From assembly GCA_002307115.1 (NCBI GenBank), contig DBTP01000206.1, positions 1 to 8,900 on the forward strand: a stretch of 8,900 nucleotides of DNA, in the 5' to 3' direction. Each line of letters opens with the position of its first letter. Positions within the stretch are counted from its first letter, which is position 1. Both the position numbers and the translations under genes were made by a program. The notes beneath the pieces are model-generated. The model was not told where the DNA came from, did no database searches, and saw only the letters and a list, made by a program, of their open reading frames with translations. Source of the DNA: Fibrobacter sp. UBA1313 (GTDB lineage Bacteria; Fibrobacterota; Fibrobacteria; Fibrobacterales; Fibrobacteraceae). This document shows, in pieces, positions 1 through 6,819 of the stretch.

Positions 1-107
1 CGGGAATCGATCTCCTGTAGTATACGAAGTTTGTATTCGGGGGTCAGATGGCGGCGCTGGGGGGCATCCAGTACTTGTGTCTCTTTCTGATGCTTTTCGG
101 GGGTCAT
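1..107 (-). CDS. IS3-type transposase OrfA, N-terminal part, cut by window edge
   Basis: The minus strand opens with ATG at 107 and stays open to the window edge, giving 35 residues. After a short polar leader the protein reads RRHLTPEYKLRILQEID, closely matching the start of the helix-turn-helix in OrfA-like transposases of the IS3 family, where (R/K)RR(F/L)TxEYKLRILxEAD is typical. OrfA binds the element ends; catalysis is done by the DDE protein encoded downstream, which lies outside the window. The start is well supported: AAGGAG (114-119 on the complement) lies 6 bases before the ATG. Codon choice is richer in G/C than in the sugar genes to the right. Assignment to a transposase is fairly sure; the exact IS group and whether the element is intact cannot be judged. 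Confidence 0.72.
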   Translation of the reverse strand, partial: MTPEKHQKETQVLDAPQRRHLTPEYKLRILQEIDS

Positions 108-113
108 TGAGAG

Positions 114-119
114 CTCCTT
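114..119 (-). promoter_or_regulatory. Ribosome binding site of the transposase gene
   Basis: Read on the minus strand the bases are AAGGAG, six bases ahead of the ATG at 107. This fixes the start of the partial transposase gene, and it is the best Shine-Dalgarno match of any gene start in the window. Confidence 0.7.
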
Positions 120-121
120 TC

Positions 122-139
122 TACTTTAATTTTAAAGTA
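122..139. repeat. Perfect 18-base palindrome between transposase start and broken gene
   Basis: TACTTTAA and TTAAAGTA form two 8-base arms separated by TT. The palindrome begins just upstream of the transposase ribosome binding site. A second small hairpin, GTGCC-TCT-GGCAC, follows at 153-165. Possible roles are a transcript hairpin that limits read-through into the mobile element, or an operator. The structure is visible; the role is not. I cannot place the terminal inverted repeat of the IS element with confidence, but it should lie somewhere between here and about 250. Confidence 0.45.
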
Positions 140-253
140 ACTTTTGTCTCACGTGCCTCTGGCACATTCCGCCGCCGACACTATTATGGGACGGTTTTGA
201 ATTTGACTATATTTTGCAGACCTCCAAGGAAGTATAAGGTAGAAACATTAAAA

Positions 254-526
254 ATGCATAATCTTTTAGAAATAGGAGGAAATATTCCTCTTGCTGAAGA
301 GCAACTGTCTCTCAAAAATTCGGAAATGGATTTGTATAAATTCTCGGAGTACAAAAGGAATGATTACGTTTTTTCTGGAAGGACTGCATTTTCGCTTGTT
401 TTAGAAAATATCTGTACAAGGAAAAATGTTCTGCTGCCTGATTATACTTGTGATCAAAGGTATTCTTTAAATGATATGGATTATCTTGTCACCGTGATGA
501 ATAAACAAATGCACTGCTCAGGGTAA
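254..526 (+). pseudogene. Remnant of PLP-dependent (DegT-like) aminotransferase-type gene, internal deletion
   Basis: The frame is open from 77, but its first part crosses the 5' end of the oppositely oriented transposase gene. The likely start is therefore ATG 254, giving 90 residues. Residues 1-66 resemble the N-terminal part of fold-type I PLP enzymes found in polysaccharide loci: YVFSGRTAFSLVLENI followed by KNVLLPDYTC, the usual phosphate-binding helix and next strand. Such enzymes are normally about 350 residues or longer. Here the protein passes directly into DQRYSLNDMDYLVTVM, which looks like the C-terminal end of the same kind of enzyme, and stops. The apparent junction is near 449-455. 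No catalytic lysine region remains, so it cannot act as an aminotransferase. It ends 6 bases before the next gene and may survive as a leader for it. The family assignment is by memory of motifs and is moderate; the internal deletion is inference. Confidence 0.5.
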
Positions 527-532
527 TGTCTC

Positions 533-1546
533 ATGAATATATTTCTTTCTTCTGTTGGACGTCGTTCGTACATGGTTGAGTATTTTCAAAATGCTCTTTC
601 GGGAAAAGGCAAAGTTTTTGCCGGGAACAGCGTTATAACGAATGCGTTGCTGAAAGCAGATGACCACATTCTAACTCCAGCAATTTATGACTCTTCCTAT
701 ATTGATTTTTTGTTAGAGTACTGCCTATCACATCAAATTGAGGTTTTGATTTCGCTTTTTGATATTGATCTGCCTATTTTGGCCGGGCATAGAGATTCTT
801 TTACCCGCATTGGCGTAAATCTTTTAGTTTCTTCTTGTGAATCTGTCGATATTTGTAATGATAAATGGAAAACTTATGAGTTTTTTAGAAATCTTGATTT
901 AAAACAGCCACGAACATATATTGATTTGAATTTAGCAAAGAGTGCTTTAAATTCAGGAGAATTACAATTTCCACTTTTTTTAAAACCTAGATGGGGAATG
1001 GGTAGCATTGGCATTTACTGTGTAGAAAATATTGAAGAGCTGGATGTTTTATATCAGAAGCTCTCAAAAGATATTTTTAGGACTTATCTGCGCTTTGAAT
1101 CGATGGCAGATCAGTCTGCTTGTATCCTGATTCAGGGAAGAATGCCAGGGAATGAATATGGCATCGAAATTTTAAATGATTTGTCTGGAAATTATGTCAC
1201 GGTCTTTGCCAAGAAAAAAATTGCCATGCGAGCCGGAGAAACGGATATTGCCGAAATTGTTGATGCAGCCCCTTTTATCTCTATCGCAAAAGCGATTTCT
1301 CAAAAATTGAAACATATTGGCATTTTAGATGTAGATTGTTTCGTTTCAGAAGAAAAAAGTATCTATCCGCTGGAAATGAACTGCCGCTTTGGAGGACAAT
1401 ATCCCTTCACGCACTTGGCTGGGGTTGATGTTCCTTTGCAAATTATAAAATGGGTTGAGGGCTTTGATTCAGATTATTCTTTGCTTACTCCCAAAGTGGG
1501 ACTTAAAGCGTGTAAAGATATGTTGCCTTTGGTTATGAAAGATTAA
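533..1546 (+). CDS. ATP-grasp protein, carbamoyl-phosphate synthase large subunit/PylC-like
   Basis: This is a complete 337-residue protein. Residues 1-30 (MNIFLSSVGRRSYMVEYF) form the Rossmann-like pre-ATP-grasp domain typical of stand-alone CarB-like proteins. The ATP-grasp fold follows: FLKPRWGMGSIG at 149-160 with nucleotide-binding K151 and a Gly-rich loop, ILIQ at 198-201 with E208, D268, and EMNCRFGG at 281-288, where E281 and N283 are the expected Mg-ATP ligands. All key residues are present, so it is probably active. The family activates a carboxylate as acyl phosphate and joins it to an amine or other nucleophile; the substrate is unknown. The ATG has a weak AGGG about 9 bases upstream (520-523), inside the end of the preceding remnant, so translation may depend on that frame. 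The stop overlaps the end of the convergent glycosyltransferase gene by 14 bases. In a sugar locus, modification of an amino sugar or a uronic acid is plausible. Confidence 0.85.
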   Translation: MNIFLSSVGRRSYMVEYFQNALSGKGKVFAGNSVITNALLKADDHILTPAIYDSSYIDFLLEYCLSHQIEVLISLFDIDLPILAGHRDSFTRIGVNLLVSSCESVDICNDKWKTYEFFRNLDLKQPRTYIDLNLAKSALNSGELQFPLFLKPRWGMGSIGIYCVENIEELDVLYQKLSKDIFRTYLRFESMADQSACILIQGRMPGNEYGIEILNDLSGNYVTVFAKKKIAMRAGETDIAEIVDAAPFISIAKAISQKLKHIGILDVDCFVSEEKSIYPLEMNCRFGGQYPFTHLAGVDVPLQIIKWVEGFDSDYSLLTPKVGLKACKDMLPLVMKD

Positions 1547-2693
1547 CGGGTTCTTTTGTATTCATATCCAAAGTGTCAAAAAAACTTTTTATTGTTTTTA
1601 AATAAGCATCAGAATCATACTCTTTAAGTGCTATCTCGCGGTTATTTTCTATTGCCTGTTGCGACAGCGGAATTTTTATAAAATCAGAAGTTAAGTCATT
1701 TTCGATTGTATAAATGTGATATCCTAATGATTTATAATGTTTATAACCAATGGAATCCTTGTACAAAAAAACCTTGCTGCCGATATAAAGCATCTGGGAA
1801 ATGTTTCCTGTCGCCTGTTGACGGATATGACCGAAAATAGAAAATTGACATTGGCTCAAGAATTGAAAATAAGTATTCCTGTCAATAAATGATTCCAGCG
1901 TGTTGCATTTTAAATGCTTCAGAGTTGAGATATAATTTTTCAATTGTTCTTTGTATAAACTTGTTCCTGAATAACTAATCGGAATGATTATTGAAAGTTC
2001 GCGTTGGAATGATTCCAATTTTTGTAAAACGTCAATATGATTATTCGTTGGATCTAAGCTGTTTCCCAATAATCCACAAGTACACTCTTGAGATGGCGTT
2101 ATAGTGACATCATTATAAAAATTGAACTGCTTGACTGGACCATATGAAAAGGGAACAAATATGCGTGCCCGATCTTTGATCAACTTAAATTCTTCAAAAA
2201 ATGGAGTTGCGATGTAATCTATTTTTGATGTCAGTTTATCATAATTAGCTTGGCGTTCTGTCTTTATCCCCAGAAGAGCCAATAAACGCTTTATTTTATT
2301 TTTTAAAATTTTTCTTTTGTTATAAATACATTTTTTTGTCTGAGGTTTAAAAAGAGACAATGGAATCAATTTTTTTTCATAAGAATTTTTGTCAGAATAA
2401 ACATCGTATCCCCAAGAAAACCAAATGAGCCGATGTTTAATTTGCAAAAGACTCGTATAGGACAGACATAGTGAATGCAAAACGACAAAATCCACTGTCT
2501 GAGCATTTGCTGCAGCAATGAGTTCGTTTCTGTCTTTGAAGAAAAGAATATTAGAACTATGATTTTTGACATATAAAGGTTTATCTGTTTTTGAGTAAAT
2601 GTAAAAAACAGACACTATATTTTCAAAAAAAACAAATTGATCAATTGCAGAATCAATGAATTTTTCGTCGGTGCAGATATGTAAAATTTTCAT
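1533..2693 (-). CDS. GT56-family glycosyltransferase (WecF-like, dTDP-Fuc4NAc transferase type)
   Basis: The 386-residue protein matches the GT56 pattern along its length: N-terminal MKILHICTDEKFIDSAI, an aromatic WFSWGYDVY block (91-99), GNSLDPTNNHID (210-221), IIPISYSG (236-243), and IRQQATGNISQMLYIG followed by KVFLY (290-311). The GNS...NNH and RQQA.GN blocks are hallmarks of WecF, which transfers 4-acetamido-4,6-dideoxygalactose from its dTDP donor to a lipid-linked acceptor in enterobacterial common antigen synthesis. It is probably cytoplasmic and membrane-associated. It follows the ATP-grasp stop by 5 bases of poly-A and shows no Shine-Dalgarno, so it is likely translated by coupling. 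Family membership is secure. The donor is inferred to be a dTDP-4-amino-4,6-dideoxyhexose derivative because the operon carries a matching aminotransferase. It is the last gene of the minus-strand block and very AT-rich. Confidence 0.85.
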   Translation of the reverse strand: MKILHICTDEKFIDSAIDQFVFFENIVSVFYIYSKTDKPLYVKNHSSNILFFKDRNELIAAANAQTVDFVVLHSLCLSYTSLLQIKHRLIWFSWGYDVYSDKNSYEKKLIPLSLFKPQTKKCIYNKRKILKNKIKRLLALLGIKTERQANYDKLTSKIDYIATPFFEEFKLIKDRARIFVPFSYGPVKQFNFYNDVTITPSQECTCGLLGNSLDPTNNHIDVLQKLESFQRELSIIIPISYSGTSLYKEQLKNYISTLKHLKCNTLESFIDRNTYFQFLSQCQFSIFGHIRQQATGNISQMLYIGSKVFLYKDSIGYKHYKSLGYHIYTIENDLTSDFIKIPLSQQAIENNREIALKEYDSDAYLKTIKSFFDTLDMNTKEPVNLS

Positions 2694-2698
2694 TTTTT

Positions 2699-3823
2699 TT
2701 AAGGTAAAAAATCTGGTTTTTCTGAGGATGAATATATAAAGTAGTTTACGCTGTCACTGTCATTATGTGTTATTTCCTGAAGATCTTCTGAGACTTTGTG
2801 CTTTTCATATAGCCATTTTTCACCATCACAGTTATCGAATATTTTTTTCAAGTGTGCGGTCTGTTTTGAAATGAACAGAATTCCCGAATATCTTTGGACC
2901 CCGCTATAGAAGCTGGGATCATAGTAAACGCCGAAAGAGGATAGTATGATTCCCGTAATATATTTATAGCCCGTGCTAAGTTCTGTTAATGGGTAGGATA
3001 TCTGGTCTCCTCCTGGACGAGAGTTCAATTCGATCAGAAATATCTTATCGTCAACTATTTTGATTTCGGTATGAGCGGGTCCATGGTTAAAATTGACAGC
3101 ATTCAATAATTCTGTTATTGCTTTGATGATTTTATTTTTCATCTCCTCCGAGAGATCTGCCGGTTGACGATGACCGAGTTCCACGCAATGTGGAGCGCCA
3201 GAACTGTCTTTTTGTGTAATTTGTATAATGTGGTGTTTGTTATTAAATGACAAACTTTCTATGGAATATTCTTGGCCATAAGATAAAAACTGTTCTATGA
3301 TGATTCCTTTATCACTTGCTGCATCTTTGGCATAGTGCAGAGCGTCTGAAAGTTCGGATTCTTCATACACGACTGTTATTCCCTGTTTTCCTCCTGCTGA
3401 AGCCGGTTTTACTATGACTGGGAAATTTTTTATGTTAATGGAATTGATGTCTTGGACTTGTAAAAATTCTGGCTGATGCAGGAATTTTAAGCCTCTGGCT
3501 TGTTCTCTAACCCAGAATTTGCTGGTTATATTTTCTGCAATCTTTAGTGGCAGGCTTATCAAACCCAGTTTTTCTGCAATATATGCGGCAACTTCAATAG
3601 TTTTTTCTGTTGTTGGCAACATCCCCGTAATTCCGTTTTTTTCGCAAAGACTGACAATCGTGTCTTTTTCGTATATGGAAATATCATGGAATTTGTCTGC
3701 AAACGATTTGGCTATGGCACCTTTTTCCCAAGCAAATATATGTACTTCTATATTCAATTCTTTCGCTCGTATGGCATAGGTCCGGGCCATACGTCCGGCA
3801 CCAACAATGGCTAATTTCAGCAT
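2699..3823 (-). CDS. ATP-grasp carboxylate-amine ligase (amino-acid ligase-like)
   Basis: This is a complete 374-residue protein. An N-terminal Rossmann-like domain (LAIVGAGRMA, 4-13) is followed by an ATP-grasp domain: VIVKPASAGGKQGI (136-149) with K139 and a Gly-rich loop, IIIEQFL (174-180), GQEYSIE (183-189), GPAHTEIKI (248-256) and LIELNSRPGGD (263-273), with E253, E265 and N267 as expected metal ligands and R269 near the phosphate. The G.RQPA (217-222) and GP.HTE blocks resemble L-amino-acid ligases and biotin-carboxylase-like ligases, which form an acyl phosphate and then an amide. The substrate cannot be read from sequence. It starts 3 bases after the sugar aminotransferase and ends 5 bases before the GT56 gene. 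A role in acylating the 4-amino sugar before transfer is attractive, but is inference. The start is preceded by a weak GAG (GCGAGATAAAG). Confidence 0.85.
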   Translation of the reverse strand: MLKLAIVGAGRMARTYAIRAKELNIEVHIFAWEKGAIAKSFADKFHDISIYEKDTIVSLCEKNGITGMLPTTEKTIEVAAYIAEKLGLISLPLKIAENITSKFWVREQARGLKFLHQPEFLQVQDINSINIKNFPVIVKPASAGGKQGITVVYEESELSDALHYAKDAASDKGIIIEQFLSYGQEYSIESLSFNNKHHIIQITQKDSSGAPHCVELGHRQPADLSEEMKNKIIKAITELLNAVNFNHGPAHTEIKIVDDKIFLIELNSRPGGDQISYPLTELSTGYKYITGIILSSFGVYYDPSFYSGVQRYSGILFISKQTAHLKKIFDNCDGEKWLYEKHKVSEDLQEITHNDSDSVNYFIYSSSEKPDFLP

Positions 3824-3826
3824 TCT

Positions 3827-4936
3827 TTATCTCGCTATGATTTTTATGATGCTTTTTACATCTTCATCTTCCAATCCCGCGTAAATCGGGAGGCAGATGA
3901 CTTCGTTGGCTAATTGATTGGCAATGGGTAAGTTATCTGGATACGCCGATTCCAGTCCTCGGTATGTAGCAAAATTGCTGATAAGCGGGTAAAAATAACG
4001 GCGCCCGAAAATATTCTGACTTTTCATTTTCTCATAAAGAGAATCACGGTCCATGCCGTATTCCTTTTCATTAATAAAAATAGGGAAATAAGCGTGATTG
4101 TGCCGTATTCCGTCCATGTCTTTGAGTAATCTAATTCCCTTGGTTTCTGCAAGGCCATCTTGATATAGTTGCACGATATGTTGACGTTTGGCAATCGCTG
4201 CATCTACCTGTTTCAAATTGAGCAACCCATAAGCAGCCCGGACCTCATCCATTTTGGAATTGATTCCAGGGGCGACGACGGTCGTTTCTCCTGCGAAACC
4301 AAAATTTTTGAGATAGTCTATATGCTGTTTTTCTTCGGCAGAATTACAGATGAGCGCTCCACCTTCGATGGTGTTGTAGACTTTGGTTGCATGGAAACTG
4401 AGGGTAGAAAGATTACCATATTCCAGAATGGACTTTTCGTTGATTTTTACACCGAAAGCATGGGCCGCATCGTAAATGACTTTAAGTCCATAGGTATCCG
4501 CAATTTTTTTGATGCGTTCTACATCGCAAGGATTACCGTATACATGCACGGGGAGAATTGCGGTGGTTCGAGGAGTGATTGCGGCTTCAATTTTATCCGG
4601 ATTGATATTTCCCGTATTAGAATCGACATCGACAAATACAGGTTTAATTCCGTTCCACCAGAGTGCATGAGTCGTGGCGACAAAGCTATAGGGGGTTGTT
4701 ATTACTTCTCCAGTAATGCGTAAAGCTTGTAATGCAGTAATGAGTGGCAGTGTGCCATTGGTAAAAAGGCTGAGATATTTTACGCCTAAGTATTCACACA
4801 AGGCCTTTTCAAGTTCCTGATGGTAGTGACCATTGTTTGTGAGCCATTTGCGTTTCCAAATATCTTTAAGTAGTGGAATAAATTCTTCAAGACTTGGCAA
4901 TAAAGGCGAGGTAACCGTGATTGTACGTTTTTCCAT
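3827..4936 (-). CDS. DegT/DnrJ/EryC1/StrS sugar aminotransferase, VioA-like (dTDP-4-amino-4,6-dideoxyhexose)
   Basis: This 369-residue PLP enzyme has the full set of family marks: WKRKWLTNNG (27-36), NGTLPLITAL (60-69) for phosphate binding, TPYSFVAT (81-88), VIYDAAHAFG (153-162) with D156 contacting the pyridine nitrogen, the Schiff-base lysine K185 in SFHATKVYNT, and GINSKMDEVRAA (224-235). The start and the overall wording are closest, as far as I recall, to VioA-type enzymes that convert dTDP-4-keto-6-deoxyglucose plus glutamate to dTDP-4-amino-4,6-dideoxyglucose (Qui4N). The related WecE product, dTDP-Fuc4N, cannot be excluded. Its ATG directly follows the flippase stop (TAA ATG) with only a weak upstream Shine-Dalgarno, so coupled translation is expected. 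The dTDP-4-keto sugar must come from RmlA/RmlB encoded elsewhere. Family sure; exact product moderately sure. Confidence 0.88.
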   Translation of the reverse strand: MEKRTITVTSPLLPSLEEFIPLLKDIWKRKWLTNNGHYHQELEKALCEYLGVKYLSLFTNGTLPLITALQALRITGEVITTPYSFVATTHALWWNGIKPVFVDVDSNTGNINPDKIEAAITPRTTAILPVHVYGNPCDVERIKKIADTYGLKVIYDAAHAFGVKINEKSILEYGNLSTLSFHATKVYNTIEGGALICNSAEEKQHIDYLKNFGFAGETTVVAPGINSKMDEVRAAYGLLNLKQVDAAIAKRQHIVQLYQDGLAETKGIRLLKDMDGIRHNHAYFPIFINEKEYGMDRDSLYEKMKSQNIFGRRYFYPLISNFATYRGLESAYPDNLPIANQLANEVICLPIYAGLEDEDVKSIIKIIAR

Positions 4937-6367
4937 TTATTTTTTTCTCATGATCGAAAGAATTTCTTTTAATTCGGGGGATTTTATGAGAATGTTAGAA
5001 ACCACATAATAAACAACCCCGAGTGTTCCACAAATGATTAATTGTAGCAAATAGCTTTGAATGATATGGGTTAATCCCCACGTGATCAAGCACATTATAA
5101 GGCTGTTCAGGAATATGGGGAGTAAAAACTGCATTTGTTTAAAAAATCCTATGGAAATAAGTTTTCCCGTATAATAAGTATTGATAGTCAGTGATAGGTA
5201 AGAAGATACGACCATGCCATAGCACATGGCCGTTATGCCCCTGGGGAGTGTGATGATAAGTATTGCAACGCCAACGCATTTTTTGATGATTTCAAGACGT
5301 AAAAATAAATCCGAACGTCCTTTTACTTGCAAAAGATTCAGGTTGATCGCATGAACGGGATACCACATGAGGCTAAAACATAAAATTTGTAAGAGTGGAA
5401 TGACGCCGTTCCATTTGTCTGTTAACAGGAATAACACCAAAGGCTTTGCCAGAGCAACCAAAAGTAGCATCATTGGAAATATTAAGAATGTGGAAAGTTT
5501 TAAAAATTTTATATAGTTGTTCTTTAAACGTTCCGTTTCGTTTTGAATTGTGCTTAAAACGGGAAAGGAAACACGTTGCAAAATTCCCGTGAATGTGGAT
5601 GATGGAAATTGTCCAAAATGCAAGGCACGGGAATAGGTTCCCAATTGAGCCGGCGTGTAGAATTTACCAATGACCAGAGGATAGATGTTTTTATAGATTG
5701 TGTCCAGAAGGCTGGACATTAAAAGTCTTGATCCATAAGAAAATAGGTAGTGAAAGGATTCTTTTGAAAATTTTTCTCTGGGGCTCCAACGGACTAAAAT
5801 CCAGAGGAGAATGGTTCGAATAGTTGTTTGGGTAAGTGATTGGATGGCTAGAGACCATACGCCTAGGCCTTTATAAGCCAAACATAAACCGACAGTTCCA
5901 GAGGCTGTTACTGCAATCAGTGAAATTTTTGCTTGCATCTTAAAATTAATTTTACAGGTTAGCTCGACTTGCTGAATGATGCAGAAAGATTGCAATATGA
6001 GGTTGAGCCCGAGAATTCGTGCCAGAGGCTTGAGTGTGGGTATATTATAAAATTGGGCTATGTAGGGTGCGAGAATAAAAATGATCCCGTAACAGATAAT
6101 ACCAACGATTATATTAAAATAAAATATGGTAGCTTTGTCTTTTTCAGTACGATCTATTTTTCGTATAAGGGCATTTGCAAAGCCACTATCAATAAAAGTT
6201 TGGCAAATAGCAAAGAAAATTGACATCATTGCAATGATGCCGTAGTCGGAAGGGCTGAGCAACCGGGCGAGGATTATTGTGAAAAAGAAACTGATGCCTT
6301 GCGTTGAAAATTTTTCAACGGTGCTCCACATCATTCCTTTGAGTGTAGTCGTTTTTAATTGGGACAT
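4937..6367 (-). CDS. wzx: Polysaccharide unit flippase, Wzx/WzxC-like (MOP superfamily)
   Basis: The 476-residue protein is strongly hydrophobic throughout, with roughly 12-14 membrane segments (for example about 22-37, 41-58, 81-103, 118-132, 145-165, 181-193, 290-315, 322-338, 361-376, 415-433, 440-462). The N-terminal stretch TLKGMMWSTVEKF and LARLLSPSDYGIIAM (33-47) is characteristic of the polysaccharide transporter family that includes WzxC and TuaB. It flips the undecaprenyl-linked oligosaccharide from the cytoplasmic to the periplasmic face of the inner membrane. The start is supported by AGGAAG at 6377-6372. This site and the ATG lie inside the last codons of the glf remnant, with a 13-base overlap. 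The stop touches the next ATG. The length is normal and no breaks are seen. Confidence 0.9.
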   Translation of the reverse strand: MSQLKTTTLKGMMWSTVEKFSTQGISFFFTIILARLLSPSDYGIIAMMSIFFAICQTFIDSGFANALIRKIDRTEKDKATIFYFNIIVGIICYGIIFILAPYIAQFYNIPTLKPLARILGLNLILQSFCIIQQVELTCKINFKMQAKISLIAVTASGTVGLCLAYKGLGVWSLAIQSLTQTTIRTILLWILVRWSPREKFSKESFHYLFSYGSRLLMSSLLDTIYKNIYPLVIGKFYTPAQLGTYSRALHFGQFPSSTFTGILQRVSFPVLSTIQNETERLKNNYIKFLKLSTFLIFPMMLLLVALAKPLVLFLLTDKWNGVIPLLQILCFSLMWYPVHAINLNLLQVKGRSDLFLRLEIIKKCVGVAILIITLPRGITAMCYGMVVSSYLSLTINTYYTGKLISIGFFKQMQFLLPIFLNSLIMCLITWGLTHIIQSYLLQLIICGTLGVVYYVVSNILIKSPELKEILSIMRKK

Positions 6368-6819
6368 AGTGCTTCCTGCAAAGCCATTTCCACAACATCA
6401 TCCATATCATAATACTTATAGCCCGCGAAGCTATAATTGTTTATAGGCTTTTCATGTATATCGGAACCCACGAACGAAATGGTTTCTTCTGGAGTTATGC
6501 CCCCCCACAGTTGATGAAAGGTTTTTATATTAAATGGCACGTTGTACATTTCATCCTGATATCTGGCAATCGGCGAATTGGTGAATCTATTAAACTCCAT
6601 CAGCGAATTCATATAATCCCACACCCGCTTATTGCTTGTATGAAAAATAGGAGCTCCGTATATGTGAACATTGATCCCTTCGCTGGATTGGGTATAACAG
6701 TTTTCACCGAGATGCGGACGTTTATCAATCACTAAACACTTTTTACCTTGTTTTGTCTTTTCGCAGGCAAAAATCGAACCAAACAATCCGGTTCCCACAA
6801 TCACATAATCATATTTCAT
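6355..6819 (-). pseudogene. glf: UDP-galactopyranose mutase (glf) remnant with two in-frame internal deletions
   Basis: The 154-residue frame begins as a clear UDP-galactopyranose mutase: FAD-binding VGTGLFG (8-14), VIDKR (30-34), INVHIYGAPIFHTSNKRVWDY (49-69), FNRFTNSPIA (76-85), VPFNIKTFHQLWG (94-106). Normal Glf is about 370-390 residues. After ITPEET (108-113) it jumps to SFVGSDIHEKPINNY, equivalent to the ISLxGxxxYExxIKGY segment, and then to AGYKYYDMDDVVEMAL (132-147), the usual extreme C-terminus. The apparent junctions are near 6480 and 6430. Signature residues have also decayed: GAPIFHT replaces GAHIFHT (P57 for the conserved His), and HLGEN replaces HIGGN. Most of the substrate and lid region is gone, so UDP-galactofuranose cannot be made by this copy. 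No good Shine-Dalgarno precedes ATG 6819. It overlaps the flippase start by 13 bases. Family identity is certain; loss of function is strong inference. Confidence 0.85.
6372..6377 (-). promoter_or_regulatory. Ribosome binding site of the flippase inside the glf remnant
   Basis: Read on the minus strand the bases are AGGAAG, four bases before the ATG at 6367 (six counted from GGA). The site lies within the last codons of the glf frame, so ribosomes finishing the shortened glf product would stop on top of the flippase start. Confidence 0.55.

Noticed and set aside
184..213. Plus-strand promoter with TTATGG and TATATT boxes
   Set aside because: The -10 is acceptable, but the -35 is poor and the region is AT-rich, so such pairs arise by chance.
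77..253. Use of ATG 77 as start of the gene ending at 526
   Set aside because: The first 59 codons cross the oppositely oriented transposase start and the palindrome, and read like non-protein sequence. The recognisable homology begins after ATG 254.
4169..4723. 184-codon plus-strand frame inside the aminotransferase
   Set aside because: It is antisense to a complete, motif-rich gene and has no recognisable domain; it is a shadow frame.
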